A stretch of DNA of 64,000 bases, taken from Bryobacterales bacterium. Lineage in GTDB: Bacteria; Acidobacteriota; Terriglobia; Bryobacterales; Bryobacteraceae. The notes beneath the pieces were generated by a model. It did no database searches. It was not told the origin of the DNA and saw only the letters and a list, made by a program, of their open reading frames with translations. The position numbers and the translations under genes are program-made. The DNA is taken from contig JADZAF010000129.1 in the NCBI GenBank assembly GCA_020852755.1, positions 1-64,000 on the forward strand. Direction: 5' to 3'. The first letter of the stretch is position 1, and each line of letters begins with the position of its first letter. Positions 22,752-33,929 of the stretch are shown here, piece by piece.

Positions 22752-25211
22752 TTATATGCCCTGGCGCGCCCGGCGCGCCAGTTCGCCCAGGGTCTGGTTG
22801 GTGGAGGGCTGGTGGCCGCTCAGGGGCATGATCCGCTCGTGGATGGCGTCCAGCAGCCATTCCTTCTGGGGAAAGAACATGGCCTCCAGCTCCGCCGCGG
22901 GGGTGATCCAGTTCCGCGAGCCGACGAGCACGGGTGGAGCGTCCAGGTAATCGAAGCACAACTGGGTGAGCGTGGCCGCCACGGTCTGCATCACGCAGCC
23001 CCGCTCCACGGCGTCGCACACCAGCAGCACCTTGCCGGTCTTCCGCACCGAGGCCGCCAGCGGGTCGTAGTCGATCGGGTTGGCCGAGCGCAGGTCGATC
23101 AACTCCGCCGCCAGGCCCCAGCGCGCGGCCAGCTCGTCGGCCGCTTCCACGGCCTTGTAGAGCGCCGGCCCGAAGGTGATGATGGTGATGTCCTTGCCGG
23201 TCCGCTTGACGGACGGCTCGGCCAGGTCGATCTCGTAGTACCCTTCCGGAACTCCGCTCTCGACGAACATCTCGCCGTAGTCATACACCTTCTGGCTTTC
23301 GAAAAAGACCACCGGGTCGGACCCGGCCAGGGCCGCGTTCATCATGCCCTTGGCGTCGTACGGCGTCACCGGATAGACCACCTTCAGACCCGGGATGTGA
23401 TGCACCAGCGCGGTCCAGTCCTGCGAATGCTGCGCGCCGTACTTGGCGCCGATCGAAATGCGCAGCACCATGGGCATGGTCAGGTGCCCGGCCGACATGG
23501 CCTGCCATTTTGAAAACTGGTTGAAGATCTCGTCGCCGGCCCTGCCCATGAAATCGGCGTACATCAGTTCGGCCACCACGCGCCCGCCCTCCAGCGCATA
23601 GCCCACCGCCGCGCCCACGATGGCAGCCTCCGAAATGGGAGCGTTGAACAGCCGGTGATAGGGCAGCAGTTCGGTGAGGCCGCGGTAGACCGCGAAGGCG
23701 CCGCCCCAGTCCCGGTTCTCCTCGCCGAAGGCCACCAGGGTCGGATCGATCCGGAAACGGTGGACCAGCGCTTCGAAGATCCCGTCCCGCACGTTGTAGG
23801 CCCGCATTTTGGGCGCCGGCTTGCCGTTTTCGAGCGGCGTCCGGACCTTGTTGCGGATCTGTTGCACGCGCGGGTTGGCGGAAACGTCCTGCAGCAGCTC
23901 CGGCTCGCGATCGTCGTATTTCTCGATCCGCCGGTTGGAGAACATCACCGACCCAACCAGCTCGGAATCCAGGCTCACCCGGGGAGAAGCCTCCAGATCC
24001 GCGGCGAGCTTGAACATCTCGAAGACCTGGACCTCCACCCCGGCGCGCAGCGATTCCAGCTCATCCGGACAGAAGACCCGGTGGGAAACCAGCTTGTGCT
24101 GGAAGGCCCGGATGGAATCGGCCTCCTGCCAGCGCTCGATCTCCTCTTTGGAGCGGTAGCTGGACGCGTCCGAAGGCGAGTGGCCGCTGATCCGGTAGGT
24201 CACCGTGTCCAGCAACACCGGACCGCGCCCCTCGGCCAGGAGCCGTTTCTTGCGCCGGAAAGCGTCGATGACGGGCAGCGGGTCGTAGCCGTTGACCCGC
24301 TCGGCATGCATCTGATCGGGATTGACCCCCGCGCCGATGCGCGCGATGAACTGGCAGCCCATGGTCTCTCCGAACGGCTGCCCGCCCATGCCGTAGAAAT
24401 TGTTCATGCAGTTGAAAATGATGGGCAGGCCGCCGCCCAGGTCCGGGTCCCACAAGGTGCGGTACTGGTCCATGGACGCAAAGGTGATGCCCTCCCACAC
24501 CGGACCGCAGGCGAAGGAGGCGTCGCCGATGTTGCAGACCACGATGCCGGGCTTGCGGTTGGCGCGCTTGAACAGCGCCGCGCCCGGAGCGATGGAGCCC
24601 GAGCCGCCCACGATGGCGTTATTGGGATAGATGCCGAACGGGGTGAAGAAGGCGTGCATGGAACCGCCCAGCCCGCGGTTCAATCCCGTTTCCCGCGCGA
24701 ACATTTCCGAATACGCGCCGTAGACGAGGAACTTGCGGGCCAGTTCCTGGACACTCCCGCCATGTCCCTTCTCGAGCGGCTCCAGGATGGCGCCGTCCCG
24801 GTAGGACCGCATGATCTCCAGCAGGCGGGCGTCCTCGATCCGGCGGATGGCCGAGAAGCCCTTGGCCAGAATCTCGCCGTGGCTGCGGTGCGAACCGTAG
24901 ATGTGGTCGTCCGGGGTCAGCGTGAAGGCCATGCCCACCGCCGCCGCTTCCTGGCCGATGGAAAGATGCGCCGGGCCCAGGTGGCTGTACGTGATGCCCT
25001 TGTACGTTCCCTTGATCTTGATCTGGTTCAGAATCGTCTCGAATTCCCGGATCGCGCACAGGTCGTGGAAGATGTTCAGCAGATCGTCCCTGGAGAACTC
25101 CGCCAGTTCCTCTTCGACGGTCTTGTCGTACGCGTTGATCTCGATGTCGGTAAAGCGGATCCTGCCCCGGGCAAGAACCTTCTCCGGCTCGATGGGTATC
25201 GATTTCGGCAT
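22752..25211 (-). CDS. 2-oxoacid dehydrogenase E1 component, alpha and beta subunits fused
   Basis: 819 residues. The N-terminal half is E1-alpha: SHLGPAHLSIGQEAAAVG, GSHRSHGEILAKG, GLGGSMHAF and the thiamine diphosphate motif from VCNIGDASFACGPVWEG to FNCMNN (GDx...NN, with Ala in place of Gly after GD). The C-terminal half, from about residue 480, is E1-beta: VAFGEENRDWGGAF, FNAPISEAAIVGAAVG, AELMYADFMGRAGDEIFNQ and the transketolase C-terminal domain. It decarboxylates a 2-oxoacid and acylates E2. Whether pyruvate, a branched-chain acid or acetoin is used is unclear. It is the last gene of the operon, 16 bases after E3. Confidence 0.92.
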   Translation of the reverse strand: MPKSIPIEPEKVLARGRIRFTDIEINAYDKTVEEELAEFSRDDLLNIFHDLCAIREFETILNQIKIKGTYKGITYSHLGPAHLSIGQEAAAVGMAFTLTPDDHIYGSHRSHGEILAKGFSAIRRIEDARLLEIMRSYRDGAILEPLEKGHGGSVQELARKFLVYGAYSEMFARETGLNRGLGGSMHAFFTPFGIYPNNAIVGGSGSIAPGAALFKRANRKPGIVVCNIGDASFACGPVWEGITFASMDQYRTLWDPDLGGGLPIIFNCMNNFYGMGGQPFGETMGCQFIARIGAGVNPDQMHAERVNGYDPLPVIDAFRRKKRLLAEGRGPVLLDTVTYRISGHSPSDASSYRSKEEIERWQEADSIRAFQHKLVSHRVFCPDELESLRAGVEVQVFEMFKLAADLEASPRVSLDSELVGSVMFSNRRIEKYDDREPELLQDVSANPRVQQIRNKVRTPLENGKPAPKMRAYNVRDGIFEALVHRFRIDPTLVAFGEENRDWGGAFAVYRGLTELLPYHRLFNAPISEAAIVGAAVGYALEGGRVVAELMYADFMGRAGDEIFNQFSKWQAMSAGHLTMPMVLRISIGAKYGAQHSQDWTALVHHIPGLKVVYPVTPYDAKGMMNAALAGSDPVVFFESQKVYDYGEMFVESGVPEGYYEIDLAEPSVKRTGKDITIITFGPALYKAVEAADELAARWGLAAELIDLRSANPIDYDPLAASVRKTGKVLLVCDAVERGCVMQTVAATLTQLCFDYLDAPPVLVGSRNWITPAAELEAMFFPQKEWLLDAIHERIMPLSGHQPSTNQTLGELARRARQGI

Positions 25212-25227
25212 CTGCGAATGAGCCTCC

Positions 25228-26574
25228 CTAATGCGCCAGCTGCAGTATCGCTTCTTTCATCGCCTCGGACACGGTGGGGTGCGGGAACACCAGCTGCGCC
25301 ACGTCCGCGGCGCACATCTCGGTCTCGATCATGGCCGCCGCCGCCACGATGAATTCGCTGGAGAGGTCGCCCATGGCGTGCACCCCCAGGATTTCGCCGT
25401 ACTTTTCGCCGGCCAGAACCTTCACCACGCCCATGCCCGCTTCGTTCTCCACCAGGAAGCGTCCGGCCAGCGCCATGGGCGCCAGCGACTTGCGATACGC
25501 AATCCCTTCCGCCTTCAACTCCTCCTCGGTCCGGCCCACGCCGGCCACCTCGGGGTGTGTGTAGATCACCGAGGGGACCGCCTCGTAGCGGATCCGGTCC
25601 GGCTTTCCGAACATGTTGTTGACCGCCACGATCCCTTCCCGCGCGGCGGCGTGCGCCAGCAGGCGGCGGCCGGTGACGTCGCCGCAGGCCCACACCCCGG
25701 CCACGTTGGTCTTGCCCTGGTCCGAGGTCCGTATTCCCCGGCGGGTGAAGTCCACGCCCACTTCCTCCAGGCCCAGGTTCTCCAGAACGGGTACGCGCCC
25801 GGTGGCATTGAGAACGTAGTCCGCGCAAAGGCTGGCGGCCGCGCCGTTCTCGTCCCGGTAGTGAACCGTGTTCCCGTCCACGGCGGCGACCGCGCACGAG
25901 GTCAGGAACCTGACGCCGCTCTTTCTCAGCGCCTGCAACAGGCGCGCCGAAATGTCGGCGTCGCAGCCCGAAGCGATCCGGGGCAGGACCTCGATGACCG
26001 TGGTCTCGGTTCCCGCCGCCGCGAAGAAGCCCGCGAACTCCAGCCCGATATATCCGCCGCCGATGATGGCCAGCCGCGCGGGAATCTCCGGCAGGCTCAA
26101 TACCGAGGTCGAGTCCAGCACCCGGCTCGACTGGATGCCCGGAATGGGCGGGACGGAAGGCCGCGAGCCCGTCGCGATCAGAATATTGCGCGCCGTGTAG
26201 GGCCGCCCGTCCACCCGGACCTCGCTCCGCGAAACCAGCCGGGCCGTCCCGCGGACGACCTCCACGCCGGTGCGCTTCAGCAGCCCTTCCACGCCCCTGG
26301 TGAGCGTGGCCACCACCCGGTCCTTGCGCGCGATCACCGCCGGCATGTCGAGTTCGGCCGCCGGCACGCGCACGCCGAAGGCCGCCGCGTTCCGGCACTC
26401 CGCCAGCAGGCGCGAGGACCGCAGGAACGTCTTGGTGGGGATACAGCCCGCGTTCAGGCAGGTGCCTCCCACGTACTGCTTCTCGATTACGGCGACCCGC
26501 TTGCCCAGCCGGCCGGCGTGAGCCGCGGCTTCGTAGCCGCCCGGCCCGGCGCCGATCACGATCAGATCATACAT
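25228..26574 (-). CDS. lpdA: Dihydrolipoyl dehydrogenase (E3)
   Basis: 448 residues. FAD motif DLIVIGAGPGGYEAA, the redox disulfide GGTCLNAGCIPTK, NAD motif LAIIGGGYIGLEFAGFF, ATGRVP, GVWACGDVTG and the C-terminal catalytic HPTVSEAMKEA with the His-Glu pair. It reoxidises dihydrolipoamide on E2 with NAD. ATG 26574 is chosen because it begins MYDLIVIG and has GGAG six bases upstream; an ATG 12 bases earlier (26586), two bases after the E2 stop, is possible. It lies between E2 and E1, an order of E2-E3-E1 that is unusual for E1-first operons. Confidence 0.95.
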   Translation of the reverse strand: MYDLIVIGAGPGGYEAAAHAGRLGKRVAVIEKQYVGGTCLNAGCIPTKTFLRSSRLLAECRNAAAFGVRVPAAELDMPAVIARKDRVVATLTRGVEGLLKRTGVEVVRGTARLVSRSEVRVDGRPYTARNILIATGSRPSVPPIPGIQSSRVLDSTSVLSLPEIPARLAIIGGGYIGLEFAGFFAAAGTETTVIEVLPRIASGCDADISARLLQALRKSGVRFLTSCAVAAVDGNTVHYRDENGAAASLCADYVLNATGRVPVLENLGLEEVGVDFTRRGIRTSDQGKTNVAGVWACGDVTGRRLLAHAAAREGIVAVNNMFGKPDRIRYEAVPSVIYTHPEVAGVGRTEEELKAEGIAYRKSLAPMALAGRFLVENEAGMGVVKVLAGEKYGEILGVHAMGDLSSEFIVAAAAMIETEMCAADVAQLVFPHPTVSEAMKEAILQLAH

Positions 26575-26588
26575 CCCCGACTCCATAC

Positions 26589-27890
26589 CTAGAGCTCCAA
26601 CCCGCAGATCTCCTCGATTTCCTCGATCCGCTCGCGCACCCGCTTCAGGAAACGGGCCCCCGGCGCGCCGTCGATCACCTGGTGATCCAGCGTGAGGGAC
26701 AGGCCGATGCAGGCTTCAAACTCGACTTTGCCGTCCCGGCGGACGGGCTTCAGCCCGATCGCGTCGACGCCCAGGATGGCCACTTGCGGCGGATTCAGCA
26801 GCGGGGTGAAGCTTTCGATGCCGAAGCTGCCCAGGTTGCTGACCGTGAAGGTGGCTCCGGCCAGGTCGTCGGCCTGTATGGTTCCCTCCACCGCCGCCCG
26901 GGCCAGTTCCCCCGCCCTCTCCGAGAGTTCGCCCAGCGACCGCCTGTGCGCGTCCCGCACCACCGGCACCAGCAGGCCCCGAGGGGTGTCGCAGGCGAAG
27001 CCGATATGAACCGAAGCGTGCCGGTACAGGCTGCCGTCGATCAGCTCGGCGTTTAACTCCGGCATCTCGACCAGCGCCTTCACCGCGCAGAACATCACCA
27101 TGTCGCCGATCGTGATGTCCGCCAGCGGCTTCTGCCGCCGCGCCGCCTTCACCCGCGCGCGCAGAGCCAGCAGCCCGGCGGCCGCGGCCGAAGTGTGCAG
27201 GGTGTCCTGGGCGGTGGCGGCCAGCGAATCGCGCATGCGCCGCGCGATCTTCTCGCGCACGCCGGACAGCCGCACCGGCGGCGGCGCGAGGTCGCGCGCC
27301 AGCACCATGCGGTTCAGTCCGCTTCCCTCGCCCCGGACTTCCTGCCCGCTTTCCACCAGCCTGCCCGCCAGGAACGAAGTCCGCGACGTTTCGTGAAACT
27401 GCCGCCGCAGGTCCGCTTCCAGCACCCGCCCACCCGGCCCGGAACCGGCCGCCGGCGCCGGGTAGAAGCCATGCCGTTCCGCGAACCGGCGCGCCCGCGG
27501 GCTGTAAAAGACGGCGCCCGGCGGCGGCGCAGCGGCCTGCGCGGTCTGCGCGGCCGGCGCCGCAGCCGCCTGCCGGGGAGCCGGCGGCTCCGCGGGCCCG
27601 GCCGCGGCCGGCTGCCCGGCCCGGGATGGACGGAACGGCTCGACGCTCTCTCCCGGCTCGCCGATCACGCAGATGTAGGTGAACACCGGGACCAGTTCGC
27701 CCTGGTTGAAGAACACCTCCAGCAGCGTCCCGTCCAGCGGGGCGGTGACTTCGAAGGTGGCCTTGTCGGTCTCGATCTCGGCGAGCAGTTCCCCTGCCGC
27801 CACCGCCTCGCCCGGGCGCTTGTTCCAGCGCGCGATGAGGCAATCTTCCACCGTGTTGCCCAGCTTCGGCATTTCGACCGGCGTGGCCAT
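26589..27890 (-). CDS. 2-oxoacid dehydrogenase E2 (dihydrolipoamide acyltransferase)
   Basis: 433 residues. One lipoyl domain (about 1-80) with the lipoylated Lys in EIETDKATFEV (residue 43), an Ala/Pro-rich linker, a peripheral subunit-binding domain (YSPRARRFAERHGF ... GPGGRVLEADLRR, about 125-165) and the catalytic domain ending in LTLDHQVIDGAPGARFL with the His and Asp of the active site. NLGSFGIESFTPLLNPPQ is the usual core motif. It passes the acyl group to CoA. Eight bases separate it from the transaldolase gene upstream. The substrate cannot be told from the active site by eye. Confidence 0.94.
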   Translation of the reverse strand: MATPVEMPKLGNTVEDCLIARWNKRPGEAVAAGELLAEIETDKATFEVTAPLDGTLLEVFFNQGELVPVFTYICVIGEPGESVEPFRPSRAGQPAAAGPAEPPAPRQAAAAPAAQTAQAAAPPPGAVFYSPRARRFAERHGFYPAPAAGSGPGGRVLEADLRRQFHETSRTSFLAGRLVESGQEVRGEGSGLNRMVLARDLAPPPVRLSGVREKIARRMRDSLAATAQDTLHTSAAAAGLLALRARVKAARRQKPLADITIGDMVMFCAVKALVEMPELNAELIDGSLYRHASVHIGFACDTPRGLLVPVVRDAHRRSLGELSERAGELARAAVEGTIQADDLAGATFTVSNLGSFGIESFTPLLNPPQVAILGVDAIGLKPVRRDGKVEFEACIGLSLTLDHQVIDGAPGARFLKRVRERIEEIEEICGLEL

Positions 27891-27898
27891 GGCAGCGC

Positions 27899-28930
27899 CT
27901 AGTGGAAGCTCTCCAACAGGCCCCAGCCCGCCTCGCGGAACTGCGACAGCGTCTTCTGCGCCACGCCGTAGGCGATGAATTCCCGCGGCGCCATCCCGTC
28001 CGGCTCGTAAGCCTTCACGAATTCCGGCATCTCGCTCAGCCGCTCGATCACCTCCGGCTCGATTTCCCGGCCGATGCGCTCTTCGCAGGGGAAGTCCGGT
28101 GTGTCCACCAGGTCCTGGAAGGCCGGAGTGAGCGAAGAGACGAAATCGGCGCCCGCGAGTTCGGTGAGGTGGTAGGAGCCGCGCTGCGCGGCAATCAGCA
28201 TCACCGCCTCGTAGCCACGCTCCTTGTAGAGCTTGTAGGCGCGCTTGGCGCAGGCCAGCCCCGCCTGGCGGATATCGGCCTCGCTCACCTTGGCCTGCGA
28301 GTCGTGGGCCACGTCTCTCAGGTAATCGTCCAGGCGGCCGATCATGATCACCGCGAAGCAGCGGCCCGGCTGCGTTCCGGCGGCCCGCGCCCGCGCGGCG
28401 CCCCTGCGGTGCGCTTCCGCAATGGCGATCAACTGCGGCACGGTGAAGCTCACGGTCAGGGTGCAGGTGATGCCCTCGGCGGCGCAGTCCTCCAGCACGT
28501 CCAGACCCGCCGCGGTCACCGGCAGCTTCACCGCGATGTTGGGCGCCCAGGCGTGGAAGCGCCGCGCCATGGGCAGCATGCACTCGCGCTCGCCCATGCG
28601 CGAGGGATTCACCTGCGCGCAGACGTAGCCGTTCACGCCTCCGCTGCTCCGGAACACGGGCTCCAGTTTCCCTGCCGCGCAGGTGACCGGAATCCGCATC
28701 AGCGCCTCGGCCTTGGCTTCCGGGGCCAGGTTCTGCGCCAGAACCGCTTCAATCTGCGGAGCCCATCCGGCGCGGTTTTTCATTAGGGCCAGGTTGGAGA
28801 GGAAGGGGTTCGTGGTCACCCCCACGATGCCCCGTTCCAGGCCGCGATCCAGTTCCTTCGGATCGGCCGAATCGTGCCAGATGCTCATCCGGGTATGATT
28901 GACGACCCAATTCAGATACGTATTCTGCAT
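27899..28930 (-). CDS. Transaldolase-family protein
   Basis: 343 residues. MSIWHDSADPKELDRGLERG and GVTTNPFLSNLALMKN match the N-terminal transaldolase motif (xTTNPSL), and NIAVKLPVTAAGLDVLEDC holds the Schiff-base Lys, followed by GITCTLTVSFTVPQLIAIAEA and RLDDYL. True transaldolases move a dihydroxyacetone unit between sugar phosphates; this group has longer C-terminal parts (about residue 225 on) than TalB. ATG 28930 follows CCAGGAG at good distance. It is the first gene of the operon with E2, E3 and E1, which suggests the aldol product feeds the dehydrogenase or that both serve one catabolic route; that is inference. Confidence 0.85.
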   Translation of the reverse strand: MQNTYLNWVVNHTRMSIWHDSADPKELDRGLERGIVGVTTNPFLSNLALMKNRAGWAPQIEAVLAQNLAPEAKAEALMRIPVTCAAGKLEPVFRSSGGVNGYVCAQVNPSRMGERECMLPMARRFHAWAPNIAVKLPVTAAGLDVLEDCAAEGITCTLTVSFTVPQLIAIAEAHRRGAARARAAGTQPGRCFAVIMIGRLDDYLRDVAHDSQAKVSEADIRQAGLACAKRAYKLYKERGYEAVMLIAAQRGSYHLTELAGADFVSSLTPAFQDLVDTPDFPCEERIGREIEPEVIERLSEMPEFVKAYEPDGMAPREFIAYGVAQKTLSQFREAGWGLLESFH

Positions 28931-29160
28931 GACTTCCACTCCTGGGTGGTAGATGATGAACCGGAGCGGGTACACCCACTCGCCGGCCGGCCGCGGTCCC
29001 CCGGCAACCTGCACGCCTGCGTGTCTTCACACGGGTCCCGTGATTTCAGACGGCCGAATAAGAAATTATACAGCCCCGGCCGCCGCCGCGGCGCGAACGT
29101 GAGGGAACTTACGGAGGTAGATCCGGCGCAGGCGGCGGGCCGCCTGCGCCGGCATGCGAC

Positions 29161-31896
<2,736 letters not shown>

Positions 31897-31998
31897 TGAG
31901 GTTCACTCCATGAATGAGATTAGTTCAGAGGTTTAACTCCTATTATCCTTAATTTGGGGTCCGCTGGCGAGTAGAGATTCGCCCGTAAGGCGAAAGAC

Positions 31999-32052
31999 AA
32001 CCGCGGCCTGCCGCCTTCATGTCGCACACCCCTCTCCGGCAACTCCGGAGCG
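31999..32052. repeat. 54-bp intergenic repeat, copy 1
   Basis: Begins AACCGCGGCCTGCCGC and ends with the hairpin CTCCGG-caact-CCGGAG. It recurs at 32097-32150 with one substitution. A short hairpin TTCGCC-cgtaa-GGCGAA lies just before it at about 31978-31994. Confidence 0.85.
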
Positions 32053-32063
32053 GGAGACCCCGC

Positions 32064-32093
32064 ATACCGAGCCGCGACTGCAAGGAGCGGTTT
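32064..32093 (-). repeat. 30-bp dispersed repeat, inverted copy of 18191-18220
   Basis: Perfect reverse-complement match over 30 bases to the core of the repeats at 18183-18346, about 14 kb away. Located between the two copies of the 54-bp repeat, forming a composite element. Confidence 0.9.
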
Positions 32094-32096
32094 GAG

Positions 32097-32150
32097 AACC
32101 GCGGCCTGCCGCCTTCATGTCGCACACCCCTCTCCGGCAACGCCGGAGCG
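32097..32150. repeat. 54-bp intergenic repeat, copy 2, encoding the end of the MFS gene
   Basis: Differs from copy 1 by one base (G for T) that restores a perfect CTCCGGC-aac-GCCGGAG hairpin. It contains the TGA stop (32115-32117) and the last ten or so codons of the MFS transporter on the minus strand. Confidence 0.85.
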
Positions 32151-33368
32151 CATGGCGCGCGCGGCCAGGTGCAGCGAGAGGGCCAGCAGGCAGGCCAGCG
32201 CGGGGATGACCAGCATGGCCTGCTGCAGGCCCGCGGCCCGCGCCGCCTCCGCGGGCAATCCGCCGCCCGCGGCGCGGGCCGCCAGCCAGTCGCTCAGCCT
32301 TCCGGTGAGCAGAGGCCCGAAAGCCGCGCCGCACAGGTACATCGCGAGCAAGTAGATCGCCATGGTCGTGGCCAGGACATGGGAGGGAACCAGTTGCTGG
32401 ATGGATGCGTAGACCAGCGCGTAGTACCCGCTCAGGAACGCGTAGGCCGCCATCAGCAGCAGCACGGCCGCCAGCCAGGAACCGCGCGCCTGCCGGATTC
32501 CCAGAAAGGCCGCCGGCGCCGCGGCCCACGCCGCCGCCGCGGCCAGCAGCAGCCGGCCTTCCCCGCGCCGCCCCATCCAGCGGTCGCCCAGCACGCCCGC
32601 GATCGCGCCCCCGGCCACGCCCGCCGCGCCGTATCCGATTCCGATGCGCACACCCGCGGCCCCGAGACCCAGCCCATGCACTCGCATCATGAAGGCGGGC
32701 AGGAACGTCGACAGCGCGTACAGCGAGAAGTTCACCAGCGCCCCGGAAAGCACGATCCACCAGAGCGCCCGGATCCGCAGCAGCGGCCGCAGCGGGGCGA
32801 AACCCCGGGCGCCGGAGAGGCGCGGCGGTTCCTTCAGGCGCAGCAGCAGGGGCGCCAGCAGCAACCCGGGCGCGGCCGCCAGCAGCAGCGCCGCCCGCCA
32901 GCCCCAGGCCTCCGCCACCGGCCCGGCCACCAGGTAGCTCAGCGCGCCTCCCAGCGGCACGCCGAACATGAAGACCGCCATGGCGCGCGCCCGGCCTTCT
33001 TCCGGAACCAGGCCGGCGATCCAACTGGCGGCCGCCGGAGCGCAGACCGCTTCCCCGATACCGACTCCCAGGCGCGAGAACAGCAGCGCCGCATAGCTGC
33101 CCGCGAGCCCGCCCGCCGCGGTCAGCGAAGTCCATACCGCCACCCCGGCGGCCAGCAGTTTCCTGCGGCTCCAGCGGTCCGCCAGCCGGCCCAGAGGCAG
33201 GCCCGCCAGGGCGTAGACCACGATGAATCCCGTTTGCAGCAGGCCGATGTGCGTGTCCGAAAGATGGAACTCCTCCCGGATGGGCTCGGTGAGCGCCGCG
33301 GGCGCCATACGGTCGAAGATATTGAGCAGGTTGACCGCGAACAGCACGGCCAGTGTACGCTTCGTCAC
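32115..33368 (-). CDS. MFS transporter
   Basis: 417 residues with about twelve hydrophobic spans. The loop-2 motif GLPLGRLADRWSRRKLL (about residue 55) is the classical MFS signature, with a second copy of it (GVLGDRWMGRRGEGRLL) in the second half, as in spinster-like/sugar-phosphate-permease-like members. It exports or imports a small molecule by proton coupling; the substrate is unknown. GTG 33368 (VTKRTLAVLFAVN) is chosen; the long frame upstream overlaps osmC antisense. The final residues SGVAGEGCAT are encoded by the intergenic 54-bp repeat, so the natural end of the gene was replaced. Confidence 0.88.
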   Translation of the reverse strand: MTKRTLAVLFAVNLLNIFDRMAPAALTEPIREEFHLSDTHIGLLQTGFIVVYALAGLPLGRLADRWSRRKLLAAGVAVWTSLTAAGGLAGSYAALLFSRLGVGIGEAVCAPAAASWIAGLVPEEGRARAMAVFMFGVPLGGALSYLVAGPVAEAWGWRAALLLAAAPGLLLAPLLLRLKEPPRLSGARGFAPLRPLLRIRALWWIVLSGALVNFSLYALSTFLPAFMMRVHGLGLGAAGVRIGIGYGAAGVAGGAIAGVLGDRWMGRRGEGRLLLAAAAAWAAAPAAFLGIRQARGSWLAAVLLLMAAYAFLSGYYALVYASIQQLVPSHVLATTMAIYLLAMYLCGAAFGPLLTGRLSDWLAARAAGGGLPAEAARAAGLQQAMLVIPALACLLALSLHLAARAMRSGVAGEGCAT

Positions 33369-33398
33369 CTTTCCCCGCCCCTCCGCATCTTCACAGGC

Positions 33399-33803
33399 AT
33401 GGAAGCCATCATTCAGTATCTTGGAAACAGCCGGTTCGAAGCTACCGCCCGCGGCCACAGCGTGGTCTGCGACCAGCCGGTCTCGAACGGCGGAGAGGAC
33501 GGCGGCATGTCGCCGCCCGAGTTCCTGCTCACCTCGCTGGGCACCTGCGCGGCGTACTACGCCTCCCAATATCTGCGCACCCGTTCGCTCCCCACCGCCG
33601 GCCTGCAGGTCCGGATCGCTGCGGAAAAGGCCGCGCAGCCCGCGCGCCTCGGGTCGTTCCAGATTGCAGTGATTCTTCCGCCGCTCGAGGAACGGCACCG
33701 GGAAGGCGTGATGCGGGCCGTCAAGGCCTGCCTGGTGCATAACACCCTGGCGCACCCCCCGGTGATCGAAACCGTCCTCCAGGAAGCTCCGGTCCCGGCC
33801 TAG
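33399..33803 (+). CDS. OsmC family protein
   Basis: 134 residues. The two reactive Cys of OsmC/Ohr proteins are seen, in TSLGTCAAYYASQYL (about residue 50) and KACLVHNTL (about 115), with the Glu/Arg-containing strands expected of the fold (GGMSPPEFLL). These dimeric enzymes reduce organic hydroperoxides with a dithiol donor. The start is ATG 33399; only 30 bases separate it from the divergent MFS start, a space that must hold both promoters. Confidence 0.88.
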   Translation: MEAIIQYLGNSRFEATARGHSVVCDQPVSNGGEDGGMSPPEFLLTSLGTCAAYYASQYLRTRSLPTAGLQVRIAAEKAAQPARLGSFQIAVILPPLEERHREGVMRAVKACLVHNTLAHPPVIETVLQEAPVPA

Positions 33804-33866
33804 CCCCGCGATGGTGACGCGCGCGCCGCGCGCCGCTCGGAGTGTGGGGCGGCGGGACTCCTGCGC

Positions 33867-33908
33867 AAAAAAAAACCGCCGGACCGCCCGATCGCGGCCC
33901 GGCGGTTT
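33867..33908 (-). terminator. Intrinsic terminator of the sigma-factor operon
   Basis: On the minus strand a perfect 10-bp stem (AAACCGCCGG at 33873-33882 pairing with 33899-33908) is followed by nine T residues (33875 to 33867). It stands 21 bases after the stop of the toastrack gene, closing the operon that starts at 37423. Confidence 0.9.
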
Positions 33909-33929
33909 CGCCCGCGGAGGCTGCGGGCG

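Noticed and set aside
33399..33755. N-terminal extension of the MFS gene over osmC
   Set aside because: The extension is polar, antisense to the OsmC coding region, and the membrane protein starts naturally at GTG 33368.
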